Shown: one piece after another, positions 45,053-52,328 of the stretch
How the letters are laid out: each line of letters starts with the position of its first letter
How positions within the stretch are numbered: position 1 is the first letter of the stretch
Assembly: GCA_024102635.1 (NCBI GenBank)
Contig: JAGFJO010000129.1
Span: forward strand, 1-64,000
DNA from: Deltaproteobacteria bacterium
GTDB lineage: Bacteria; Bdellovibrionota_C; UBA2361; JAGFJO01
Length of the DNA stretch: 64,000 bases
Direction of reading: 5' to 3'
Notes under the pieces: model-generated
What the model was told of the DNA's origin: nothing
Database searches by the model: none
What the model saw: only the letters and a program-made list of their open reading frames with translations
Program-made: the position numbers and the translations under genes

Positions 45053-45307
45053 ATGAAAGGATGGATTCGCGCGCGCTCCCTGCGCCGCCAAAAAGGCAGT
45101 CAGTTTATCGAATACTCACTGTTATTATCGCTAGTGGCTGTAGTTTGCATTGCAGGCGTCAATGCCGTATCTCACGGCACACGCCGGACTTTCTGCGCCG
45201 TACTTCTTGAAAAGACAAAAGAGGAAATCACTTCCGATAATTACACCGCTGATGGTCATTGCAAAACGGACGCCAGCAGCCCGGGCGGCGTAACACAATA
45301 CTTCTAA
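45053..45307 (+). CDS. small type IVb (Flp-like) prepilin-like protein
   Basis: 84 residues. Basic leader ending Lys14-Gly15, then S-Q-F-I-E-Y with Glu20 at +5 and Tyr21 at +6, exactly as in Flp/TadE-type pilins, followed by a hydrophobic helix (about 21-40). The 45-residue mature tail is hydrophilic and has two Cys (48 and near 70) that could form a disulfide. GGAGG 4 nt before the ATG. It faces away from the 44533 gene. Role as pilin or pseudopilin is inferred from the leader pattern only. Confidence 0.72.
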   Translation: MKGWIRARSLRRQKGSQFIEYSLLLSLVAVVCIAGVNAVSHGTRRTFCAVLLEKTKEEITSDNYTADGHCKTDASSPGGVTQYF

Positions 45308-45390
45308 CGCTGCTTGAAATTCCCTTGCCTGGATAAGAGCTGCTGCCTAGAGTTAGTGTTATCTCCTTATCCGCTGTTTTTTACCGCTCT

Positions 45391-46182
45391 ATGAAAAAGA
45401 ACAGAGTCCTTATCTTATTCTCCCTTCTGGTCTTAATGCTGATTATTAATGCTTTGGTTCTGCTTTCTTTCTCGTCTCAGGACGATGGGATTCTCCCTCC
45501 CTCCTATGATGAGGAGCCTATTATCTCTTTTGACAGCGAATTGCGCGTAACACACGATGACGTACTTTTTATAACTGAACAGATTAAGGTCAAATCACTA
45601 GGAAAAAACTTGAAGCGTGGAATAACGCGGAGACTGGCGCTTACCATGCCCGAGGACGAGGAAGGTAAGGCGCGGGCTCTGGAAAATCAGCTGGTCTCAG
45701 TACTGCGAAATGGAGAGACGATCGCGGTAGCCGAGCCTCAAGAAGGAAACGGCTTTATCACATACTATTTGGGAGAGGCGGATAAATTTCTTACTCCGGG
45801 CATATATCACTATTTATTTCAGTACTCGGTAAGATCGCCGATCATAAGGAAAGAATCGCACAAATATTTGAAGCACGACATAACCGGCGCCTCACTATTC
45901 CCCGTGTTAGCGGCAAGCGCAGTAGTAAGAATTCCGGAGCAGCTTCAGAGTGAAAACGTTGTGTTCAAAGGGCATATTATTACCCCCGCTGACAATGAGA
46001 GTGGTATCATGAAGGACTCAAAGGATGTTAAGTCGTCATTCGAAATTGATGATGGCGAGATTGATCCTGCGAGCCGAGGTACTCCCAGAATCAAGTTATG
46101 GACCACTAGAGCTCTACAGCCCCTTGAAAGATTCGAGATAGAGGTTGGTTGGGCAGTCGGCGTCCCAATGCCGGCAGAGTAA
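45391..46182 (+). CDS. DUF2207-like membrane-anchored protein
   Basis: 263 residues. An N-terminal hydrophobic helix (about 6-27) acts as signal anchor; the rest is extracytoplasmic and beta-rich. FDSELRVTHDDVLFITEQIKVKSLGKNLKRGITRRL (not quoted further) is the opening of DUF2207-type domains, with G-x-R-R-L and YRIG-like parts in order. DUF2207 proteins usually end in membrane helices and a Gly-rich tail; those are missing here, so it is a shortened form. No Shine-Dalgarno. It may be in one unit with the prepilin-like gene 83 bp upstream. Function unknown. Confidence 0.62.
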   Translation: MKKNRVLILFSLLVLMLIINALVLLSFSSQDDGILPPSYDEEPIISFDSELRVTHDDVLFITEQIKVKSLGKNLKRGITRRLALTMPEDEEGKARALENQLVSVLRNGETIAVAEPQEGNGFITYYLGEADKFLTPGIYHYLFQYSVRSPIIRKESHKYLKHDITGASLFPVLAASAVVRIPEQLQSENVVFKGHIITPADNESGIMKDSKDVKSSFEIDDGEIDPASRGTPRIKLWTTRALQPLERFEIEVGWAVGVPMPAE

Positions 46183-46195
46183 CAGGAACAGAAAT

Positions 46196-47026
46196 TTACA
46201 ACGCCTCCAAGGCTGCAAGAAATTCCGCTGCATCCTGGTAGCGGCTATTAAGATTTACCGACATTGCCTTTGCGATAGTGTGTGCAAGACTTACCGGACA
46301 CTCGCAGATCTCGGCAAGGGAGGGAACTTTTCTTTTTGCACGCTCGATCACTGCCGCTATTCCGGTGGATTCGCCCCATGGAGATCGGCCGGAGAGCATC
46401 TCATACCCTATCACCCCCAATGCGAAGATGTCAGCCCGCCGATCAGCTTCGCCCAACTCGATGTACTCGGGCGCTAGATACTGAGGGGTCCCTACCATGG
46501 ATCCAAGATTTGTAAGTGTATTGGCGGAATCAGCTCTAGCCAGTCCGAGATCGGAGATTTTCAGAACTCCTTTCTTCGTGAGAAGGAGATTCTCCGGCTT
46601 GATGTCGCGGTGGACTATTCCGGCGGCGTGGATCGCCTCCAGTCCGCAAAGAGCCTGCTTCAGAAGATCGATGATATCCTTAATGGTGAGCGCTTTCGAT
46701 TTCATCCTCATCGCCAGGTCTCCGCCGTCAACGTATTCCATAGCAAAAGCCTTGTAGCCTGGATGCTCGAAGTGACCATAGGAGCGCACAACGTTGACAT
46801 GTGAGATCTGCTCGATCATACGCATCTCTGCGCTGAACCGCTCATAGGAGCGCTGATTCGCTGCCATGGGAAACAGTACCTTCAAGGCAACCAAAAACTC
46901 CCGGTCATTCGGGTCGCAGGCAAGATACACAGATCCCATCCCGCCCTCTCCCAAGAGCCGGATAATTTCGTACCGGCCGGCGAATAATGTTCCGGAGTGA
47001 ATACCATCCATCAGAAAGTCGCCCAT
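46196..47026 (-). CDS. Hanks-type serine/threonine protein kinase (soluble, catalytic domain only)
   Basis: 276 residues from the ATG at 47026 (AAGGAA just upstream); a TTG one codon earlier is the other option. Gly-rich loop GEGGMGSV (26-33), invariant Lys49 (VALKVL), HRDIKPENLL (139-148) and the Mg-binding DLG at 159-161 in place of DFG, followed by GTPQYLAPE. It lacks any membrane helix or sensor such as PASTA, so the input is unclear. Converges with the DUF2207-like gene (13 bp between stops) and diverges from the SspB-like gene. Confidence 0.9.
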   Translation of the reverse strand: MGDFLMDGIHSGTLFAGRYEIIRLLGEGGMGSVYLACDPNDREFLVALKVLFPMAANQRSYERFSAEMRMIEQISHVNVVRSYGHFEHPGYKAFAMEYVDGGDLAMRMKSKALTIKDIIDLLKQALCGLEAIHAAGIVHRDIKPENLLLTKKGVLKISDLGLARADSANTLTNLGSMVGTPQYLAPEYIELGEADRRADIFALGVIGYEMLSGRSPWGESTGIAAVIERAKRKVPSLAEICECPVSLAHTIAKAMSVNLNSRYQDAAEFLAALEAL

Positions 47027-47199
47027 CAATTCCTTATAAGCGCCATCAGGTGTAATATCGGCAATCTTCCTTAGAAAGGTTAGTGCCAGGTAGAGTCCGG
47101 AGAAACCCGGATAAGCGCTTTTAATGTTTGAGGCAAAGAAGCAACCCGTTGTTATGGCTAGCCGTTTTTACGGAAGCTCGGACCTGCTATAGTAGCAGT

Positions 47200-47610
47200 A
47201 TGCCAGGCAAGCCGCTTCTAGAGAAAGGCGCTCTGATGCGCAGGCTCATAAATGACGAATACTTCTTGGTTCATCTAAACACCGCCAATGAGTCTCTCCT
47301 GATACCGGACTACCTAAAAGAAAACGGAACTGTAACCCTCAAGCTTAGCCGCCTTTTTCGAGGGGGCATAGATCTCAAAGAGAGTCATATTGAAACCTCT
47401 CTTTTATTCAATAATGAATATGCCGATTGCTTGATCCCCTTCGAAGCAATATGGGGTATCACAAGCTGCAAGGGCGAAAATACTATATGGCCTGAAGACA
47501 CTCCCAAGGAGATTCTCAAGAATCTGCTTAGCAAAGGAGAAGATGACAAGCCGCCAAGCCAGCCGAAAGCAGGCAAACCGAGCCGCCCTAAGCTAAAAAG
47601 GGTCAAGTAA
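47200..47610 (+). CDS. sspB: SspB-like ClpXP adaptor
   Basis: 136 residues from the ATG at 47200. The domain LLEKGALMRRLINDEYFLVHLNT, LLIPDYLKENGTVTLKLSRLF, then ETSLLFNNEYADCLIPFEAIWGI, corresponds to the SspB substrate-binding fold (it binds ssrA tags and tethers to ClpX). The C-terminus, after a hydrophilic linker, ends RPKLKRVK, like the ClpX-binding tail RPALRVVK I recall for E. coli SspB. An ATG at 47236 is possible but would cut the first helix. No ssrA, clpX or tmRNA gene is in the window. Confidence 0.72.
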   Translation: MPGKPLLEKGALMRRLINDEYFLVHLNTANESLLIPDYLKENGTVTLKLSRLFRGGIDLKESHIETSLLFNNEYADCLIPFEAIWGITSCKGENTIWPEDTPKEILKNLLSKGEDDKPPSQPKAGKPSRPKLKRVK

Positions 47611-47648
47611 CGCGAACCGACTTGCAAGAAAGTTTCAGTCCTATGAAG

Positions 47649-48971
47649 TCAAGGCTTCGGGGGTGCAAGCTTTTGCGGATCAAAGTCGCTGATTTTTACT
47701 CCGCTGGGGTACCCGCTGCATATCTTCGTTTCTGAACTCTCGATGATGTATGCGCTTTTGGCGATCAGGTCATCAACAATCGTATAGTGTGGAAGTATAA
47801 TCTGGCGCGCTCCTCCGGAGGTGACTCCTTGAGCATAAGCAGCGGCCACTATCTTCCATAAATAACCGGCTCTATTATAAATGAATTTATAAACCGGCAC
47901 AAAAAGCTCCGCGTCGATATAAAGCACCTGCCGGCCATAGGCGGAGTATGGATCTCTCGATATCATCTCAATTCGCCATAAGTCACGCGGTACTGCGACG
48001 GAAGCGGTTGGAACCCAGCCGAAAGCTTGAGAATATTTATGAGACTGATAGTTCCAAATCGCACTTCGGCTGGGATCGTTGTCCGCTGCCCACTCCATGC
48101 AGGCACCGGCGCCTTGCTTTAGAGCAACCGGTTCGACTGATGGAAAAAACACCAGCCCCTTAATCTTTCGTATCTGCTTCGGCTCCACCAACTCGACTTT
48201 GCCTGACCAAGCCAAGAAATCGTCCGGGGCCACGGATGTTTTTAGAATTGCGTCGCTGCGATTGGTGCCGGTCAGTTGCCTTGATCTCTCTACCACCGGG
48301 GAATAGAGCCACAACATATCCTCTTCCGGCCCGAAGAAACGAAAGCTGAGCCAGGTGAATCCTTTCACGGCCCCAGGAGCTATGAGTTCTATCTTCTCCC
48401 TGAATAGCTGAATGCTTTTATCTCCTTCGGACAATGCTTTAGGATATACCCTCGTCAACCGTCCCCCGAGCTGTCTTGTAAGCTTCTGCCCTTGAAGCCA
48501 CGAAAGCACGAAACTGTTTTCTATAAATTGCTGGCTCCATAGCCTAGACTGAAGATTCCAAAGCACCTTCCATGTAGCGTTTTTATCCGCCACATCTATT
48601 GATGGGAACATCATGCCCGGGGAGAGCTGAATCGGCGGTTCTGCAATCTCTCCGTTTCCCGATATCGCAGCCTCTTGCGCGCTGGCCTGCAGCGCGGTAC
48701 TGGAGGGCCGATAGCGCAGTCCCTTGACGGCATCAAGTTCAATCAAATTGGCGCGCACAAGAGGATAGAGCTCCGGGACGATCAAGGCTTTATACGCCTT
48801 CGCATTGCCTGCATTTATTAGAGTTCCAGCGGCCGAACCTTCTCCCGCCTCAGGTAATGTGACCTCTTGCGCGCTGGGTGTTAACAGAGGAAGAGCCGGA
48901 TCTTGGGCCTCGGCACCGCTAGTATGTGCAAGCAATAGCAACAGCGCAGTAAAAAAGGCGCGCTGAATCAA
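47649..48971 (-). CDS. DUF1329 (outer-membrane-associated, LolA-like fold) protein
   Basis: 440 residues with a signal peptide (about 1-22, cut after AEA), so periplasmic or outer-membrane. The body contains YGRQVLYIDAELFVPVYKFIYNRAG and IRKIKGLVFFPS, typical of DUF1329 proteins, which were linked to lipid or hydrophobic compound handling. The start is TTG at 48971, with AGGAG 9 nt upstream inside the end of nuoI; no ATG is available nearby. It directly follows nuoI (4 bp from its stop), so they share a message. Confidence 0.8.
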   Translation of the reverse strand: MIQRAFFTALLLLLAHTSGAEAQDPALPLLTPSAQEVTLPEAGEGSAAGTLINAGNAKAYKALIVPELYPLVRANLIELDAVKGLRYRPSSTALQASAQEAAISGNGEIAEPPIQLSPGMMFPSIDVADKNATWKVLWNLQSRLWSQQFIENSFVLSWLQGQKLTRQLGGRLTRVYPKALSEGDKSIQLFREKIELIAPGAVKGFTWLSFRFFGPEEDMLWLYSPVVERSRQLTGTNRSDAILKTSVAPDDFLAWSGKVELVEPKQIRKIKGLVFFPSVEPVALKQGAGACMEWAADNDPSRSAIWNYQSHKYSQAFGWVPTASVAVPRDLWRIEMISRDPYSAYGRQVLYIDAELFVPVYKFIYNRAGYLWKIVAAAYAQGVTSGGARQIILPHYTIVDDLIAKSAYIIESSETKICSGYPSGVKISDFDPQKLAPPKP

Positions 48972-48975
48972 GTGC

Positions 48976-49578
48976 TCAAGCTCCTGGTGTTGACTTGAAA
49001 GGATCTTTTTCGAGCTCCTGCATCTTTTTCATGTGAAGCTCGTACAAATAATGCGGTCCGAAGTCCTCAAGCTCCCTTGATCGCTCCATCAACACCTCCT
49101 TGTCCTCAATGAACCTTCGCGGATCCGGCGGATAGACCTCCGGGTGAATATTAGTATCCATTCGGATCGCATCCACAGGACAGGCTTCTACGCAGTAGCC
49201 GCAGTATATGCAGAGTAAAGTATCTATCTCGTAACGATGAGGAAATTTTTCGATGTTCGGATCCTCATGCTCCGCAGCTTCAATATAAATACAACGCGCC
49301 GGGCAAGCTGTCGCGCACAAAAAACACGAGGTGCATTTGATGTCGCCGTTGTCCTTAAGAGTAAGCCGGTGCCGCCCCCTGAATCGGGGTGGATAGGGGC
49401 GGCGCTCATTGGGATATTGAATACTCGCGGCGGCCGGAACATTCTTGGCAACTCCGAGTGAGTGCAGCAGATGAAGCGTAAAATTGCGGATCAGCTTGCC
49501 GAACGTAATGCCAAGTCCGCGCAATACCTCGACGATATAAATTCGCTCGAGAAATGTCATCTCCTCACGCCGTTTCAT
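48976..49578 (-). CDS. nuoI: NADH-quinone oxidoreductase subunit I (2 x [4Fe-4S])
   Basis: 200 residues. Two 4Fe-4S motifs, Cys82/85/88/92 and Cys123/126/129/133, have the text of complex I: KCTSCFLCATACPARCIYIEA and CIYCGYCVEACPVDAIRMD. The N-terminal YPNERRPYPPRFRGRHRL segment is also characteristic. Peripheral membrane subunit that carries electrons to N2. It is unusual that no other nuo gene is beside it; it sits between a metF-like gene and DUF1329. GAGGGTGG Shine-Dalgarno. Confidence 0.9.
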   Translation of the reverse strand: MKRREEMTFLERIYIVEVLRGLGITFGKLIRNFTLHLLHSLGVAKNVPAAASIQYPNERRPYPPRFRGRHRLTLKDNGDIKCTSCFLCATACPARCIYIEAAEHEDPNIEKFPHRYEIDTLLCIYCGYCVEACPVDAIRMDTNIHPEVYPPDPRRFIEDKEVLMERSRELEDFGPHYLYELHMKKMQELEKDPFKSTPGA

Positions 49579-49602
49579 TTGCCACCCTCAATATTCAGCC
49601 CT

Positions 49603-50502
49603 TTAAATTCTCTTGATGTAATCGGCCAACCTGCCCGCTAATTGTATCGCAAGTTTAGGCGTGGCACCACTTATGACATGGAAACCTGCCACATACGGCC
49701 GCGTGCCCTCGGCCACTCTCAAGGCCTGCTCGATAGAGAACTCGCTTAGATCCTCGCGCTGCGAATCTTGCGCAGCACTTAAGATATTGTCGGGAACTTT
49801 AATGCCCGGAATTTTTGACAGCGCACCTACAGATGCCCTCGATTTAAATCCCATTAGCCCCACGAAGAGCTTTATCCCAATTTTTTGCGCTTCTCGAAAA
49901 AACTCACTGGAGCTTTCAACGTCAAAGACCGGCTGACTAAGCGCAAAGGTGGCGCCCGCATCTTTTTTCTTTGCAAGCCGGCGAAGTTCCGCGTTCACAT
50001 TTTTTACGTTCGGATTAACTACCGCTCCAGGGACAAAGGCCGTCGCCCCGGTCAATTCGTTACCAGCAAGATCTTTTCCGCTATTGAGTGTGGAGATCAA
50101 ATGAAGCAGACCGACGGAGTTGATCTCAAACACTCCTTTGCTGTCCGGAAAATCGCCAATACTAACTGCGTCGCCCGTCAATGCCACTATAGCGCGCACC
50201 CCCGTGGCCCAGCCCGCCAAAAGGTCTCCCTGCAATGCGATAATGTTACGATCCCGGCACGATAGGTTAACCAACGATTCAAGTTTGTAGCGCTGCTTCA
50301 ATATGCTGGCAAACGGCAGCGCTCCGAAGCGCATTTTGGCGAGCGCGCAGTCTGTCACATTGAGAAGGTCAATGCCCTCCAACTTGCCGTCGAGCCGGGC
50401 AAAAACCCCGTCCAGGCTAGCCCCGCGCGGGGGATTAACCTCAAGACACAGGAGCGGGCGCTGCGGGCCCGCCTGCGACACTAACTGTTCTAACGGCGTC
50501 AC
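49603..50502 (-). CDS. methylenetetrahydrofolate reductase (MetF-like)
   Basis: 299 residues, TIM-barrel flavoprotein that reduces 5,10-methylene-THF to 5-methyl-THF. CLEVNPPRG at the N-terminus, VNLSCRDRN, IVALTGDAVSIGDFPDSKGVFEINSVGLL, and the FALSQPVFD segment fit the family. The usual Glu-rich E-x-x-P-P-x motif at the start is EVNPPRG here. GTG start at 50502. Two genes (nuoI, DUF1329) follow it on the same strand. Could also be a relative with another substrate in one-carbon metabolism. Confidence 0.78.
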   Translation of the reverse strand: MTPLEQLVSQAGPQRPLLCLEVNPPRGASLDGVFARLDGKLEGIDLLNVTDCALAKMRFGALPFASILKQRYKLESLVNLSCRDRNIIALQGDLLAGWATGVRAIVALTGDAVSIGDFPDSKGVFEINSVGLLHLISTLNSGKDLAGNELTGATAFVPGAVVNPNVKNVNAELRRLAKKKDAGATFALSQPVFDVESSSEFFREAQKIGIKLFVGLMGFKSRASVGALSKIPGIKVPDNILSAAQDSQREDLSEFSIEQALRVAEGTRPYVAGFHVISGATPKLAIQLAGRLADYIKRI

Positions 50503-50700
50503 GTTAATACCTGAATGGAAATTCGATGCTTAATTTTCTAATTGCTCAAACCTGTCAACACATTGCACCCGTCATGCAGCTTTACCATAAAGCCGCCAAG
50601 ATCTGCATCCACCGATAATTTACTATTTTATAGCCGATTCGGCAGGGCTTGTCCCCATTGGGATGCTGCACACCTATGACAACATAAAGGGTTCGCAAAG

Positions 50701-50725
50701 GGGCATATTACCGCAAAAAATGCCC
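50701..50725. repeat. short hairpin in the 50.5-50.8 kb spacer
   Basis: GGGCAT (50701-50706) pairs with ATGCCC (50720-50725) around a 13-nt loop. No U-run on either side. Possibly part of a leader. Confidence 0.3.
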
Positions 50726-50739
50726 TAAAAACGGCCCAT

Positions 50740-50756
50740 AAATTATTCAATAATTT
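50740..50756. promoter_or_regulatory. 17-bp AT-rich palindrome, operator candidate
   Basis: AAATTAT-TCA-ATAATTT, seven perfect base pairs each side of a 3-nt centre, about 85 bp before the ATG at 50842. Could bind a dimeric regulator; the regulator is not known. Confidence 0.35.
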
Positions 50757-50841
50757 GGGGTTAAGGGGGCGATTACCCTTGCAAATAAAAACAATTCCTA
50801 ATAGCCTACCGTCTGGTAATCAACATTAGTTCGACATCATC

Positions 50842-51453
50842 ATGAAATTAAACGTAGAGGTCTACTACTCTTTTCAAAGCCCTTATTCATATCTTGCTCT
50901 TGAATCAATTTACGATTTAGCGAGCGGGTTTGACATTGAACTTCTTTGGCAGCCTTTTTCCGCCAAGGCATCCGGACAACCGGTACCCTCTACACCGATC
51001 ATACCGGAAAAGTTGTCCTATCTTTTCGAAGATACGCAGCGGCTGGCCAATGAACAAGGAATTCCCTTGGTTTTTCCGGAAGGATGGCCGGAGAATGAAT
51101 TCGACCCGGGGCGTATTACCCGCGGCGCTGTGATAGCCGGTGATATGGGAATTCAGATGGAATATAATTACAAAGTGTTCCACAAAGTTTGGGGGCTCGG
51201 GCAAAACCCTTCCGAAGAAAATTTCATGAATGAGCTGTGCGACGAGCTCGATATCGATCTCGGCGAATTCTTAAGTAAAATCTCTTCCTCCGACACCCGA
51301 GAACGGGTCAAAGGGATATATAAGCGCGGCAAGAAAGCCATGGTCTTTGATACCCCTACGTTCGTGATTGATAAGGAACGGATCTTCGGGATCGATAAGA
51401 TTCCCTATCTTAATTCACGATTGGAGCGGTTAGGACTTAAGAAGAAGGCTTGA
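50842..51453 (+). CDS. kappa-GST/DsbA-fold isomerase (2-hydroxychromene-2-carboxylate isomerase-like)
   Basis: 203 residues. The first strand reads VEVYYSFQSPYSYLALESI; the Ser-Pro-Tyr-Ser stretch (about 13-16) is where the family keeps its catalytic Ser in place of CxxC. KAMVFDTPTFVIDKERIFGIDKI closes the domain with a TP cis-proline. These enzymes use glutathione for cis-trans isomerisations or act in aromatic breakdown. No aromatic degradation cluster is here. Its stop overlaps the TTG start of rsmE. Confidence 0.83.
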   Translation: MKLNVEVYYSFQSPYSYLALESIYDLASGFDIELLWQPFSAKASGQPVPSTPIIPEKLSYLFEDTQRLANEQGIPLVFPEGWPENEFDPGRITRGAVIAGDMGIQMEYNYKVFHKVWGLGQNPSEENFMNELCDELDIDLGEFLSKISSSDTRERVKGIYKRGKKAMVFDTPTFVIDKERIFGIDKIPYLNSRLERLGLKKKA

Positions 51454-52289
51454 GCTCCTCCAAAAATCGTTCAAGAGTCTTTGTAGATTTAACTCCACCG
51501 GACTCAACTCCACCGGACTCAACTCCACCGGATTCAAATTCGCTGGGCGCAACTGGGCTGGCAGCCGGCACTGAGACCGTATCACTTTTAGAGATACAGC
51601 TAGCAGACGAAGACTCCCATCACCTGAGGGACGTATTGCGCGCCCGCATCGGCGAGGAGCTGATAGCAGTAGACCGCGCTTCAGGCACCCCACATATCGC
51701 GGTGATCACCTCTCTTAAGCCCGAAGTGCGTCTGCGCATAGTGAAGCCGCTTCCAACACGTTCTTGGGCGAGCAAGGTCAATATCTTGGCTTCAGCCTTG
51801 CTAAAGGGAGATAGAAGTGAGCTGGTGTGCGAGAAGAGCTGCGAGTTAGGGGTCGCCAAGTTGATATTCTGGCAGCCCGACCACGGAGTGGTGAAGCTAT
51901 CGGAACGTAACATTGACTCAAAACTGCGGCGCATGCGTTCCATCGTCCAATCCGCCGCCCGGCAGTCGTTCAATGTCTTTCCGCCAGCGATTTCAATAGT
52001 GAAAAGCACCGACGAGCTGATGAATGCTATGACGGCCGAGTCTAACTCCAGCGATCAGACCTTTTTTTGCTCGCTTAGTCCCGATGCCGAAACGTTAAAG
52101 CCGACCAGCTACAGTACCGTGAATTTAGTAATCGGCCCGGAGGGAGATTTTTCAAATACCGAAGAGCAGAGTTTTAGAGCCGCGCGCTGGAAGCCCCTTT
52201 CTCTCGGACCTATGATTTTGCGAGCAGAGACGGCAGCGATTGCTGCGATCGCCGCAGCGAATGCGGTACTTGGATTTAGGGAGAAATAA
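51450..52289 (+). CDS. rsmE: 16S rRNA (uracil1498-N3)-methyltransferase
   Basis: 279 residues. The SPOUT domain has LVIGPEGDFS and LGPMILRAETAAIAAI near the C-terminus (SAM-binding knot), and HHLRDVLRARIGEEL marks the N-terminal PUA-like RNA-binding domain. Between the first strand (RVFVDL) and the next (VSLLEIQL), a stretch of about 30 residues includes three TPPDS repeats, encoded by a 15-bp tandem repeat. Start is TTG at 51450 overlapping the previous stop (TTGA), with AAGAAGG just upstream. Converges on the M42 peptidase gene. Confidence 0.9.
   Translation: MSSSKNRSRVFVDLTPPDSTPPDSTPPDSNSLGATGLAAGTETVSLLEIQLADEDSHHLRDVLRARIGEELIAVDRASGTPHIAVITSLKPEVRLRIVKPLPTRSWASKVNILASALLKGDRSELVCEKSCELGVAKLIFWQPDHGVVKLSERNIDSKLRRMRSIVQSAARQSFNVFPPAISIVKSTDELMNAMTAESNSSDQTFFCSLSPDAETLKPTSYSTVNLVIGPEGDFSNTEEQSFRAARWKPLSLGPMILRAETAAIAAIAAANAVLGFREK
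51491..51535 (+). repeat. three tandem 15-bp repeats inside rsmE
   Basis: The unit AACTCCACCGGACTC occurs at 51491-51505, 51506-51520 and 51521-51535 (the last with one C to T change). The length keeps frame, adding the repeated residues TPPDS. Prone to slippage by whole units. Confidence 0.9.
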
Positions 52290-52328
52290 GAGGAGCATTG
52301 ATTAGATCGTCCTTGCCCCCTCCTCCTC

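Larger units (their letters stand above)
50503..50841. other. 339-bp divergent intergenic region
   Basis: No gene recognised. It must hold the promoters of the metF-like gene (leftward) and the kappa-GST-like gene (rightward). Two inverted repeats lie in its right half (separate entries). The last 120 bp are AT-rich. Confidence 0.5.

Noticed and set aside
46145-46477. 110-codon plus-strand frame
   Set aside because: It overlaps the end of the DUF2207-like gene and the kinase gene on the other strand; Cys/Arg-rich antisense reading of the kinase.
51430-51693. 87-codon minus-strand frame with PVELS repeats
   Set aside because: The repeats are the antisense reading of the rsmE 15-bp repeat; rsmE is clearly the real gene.
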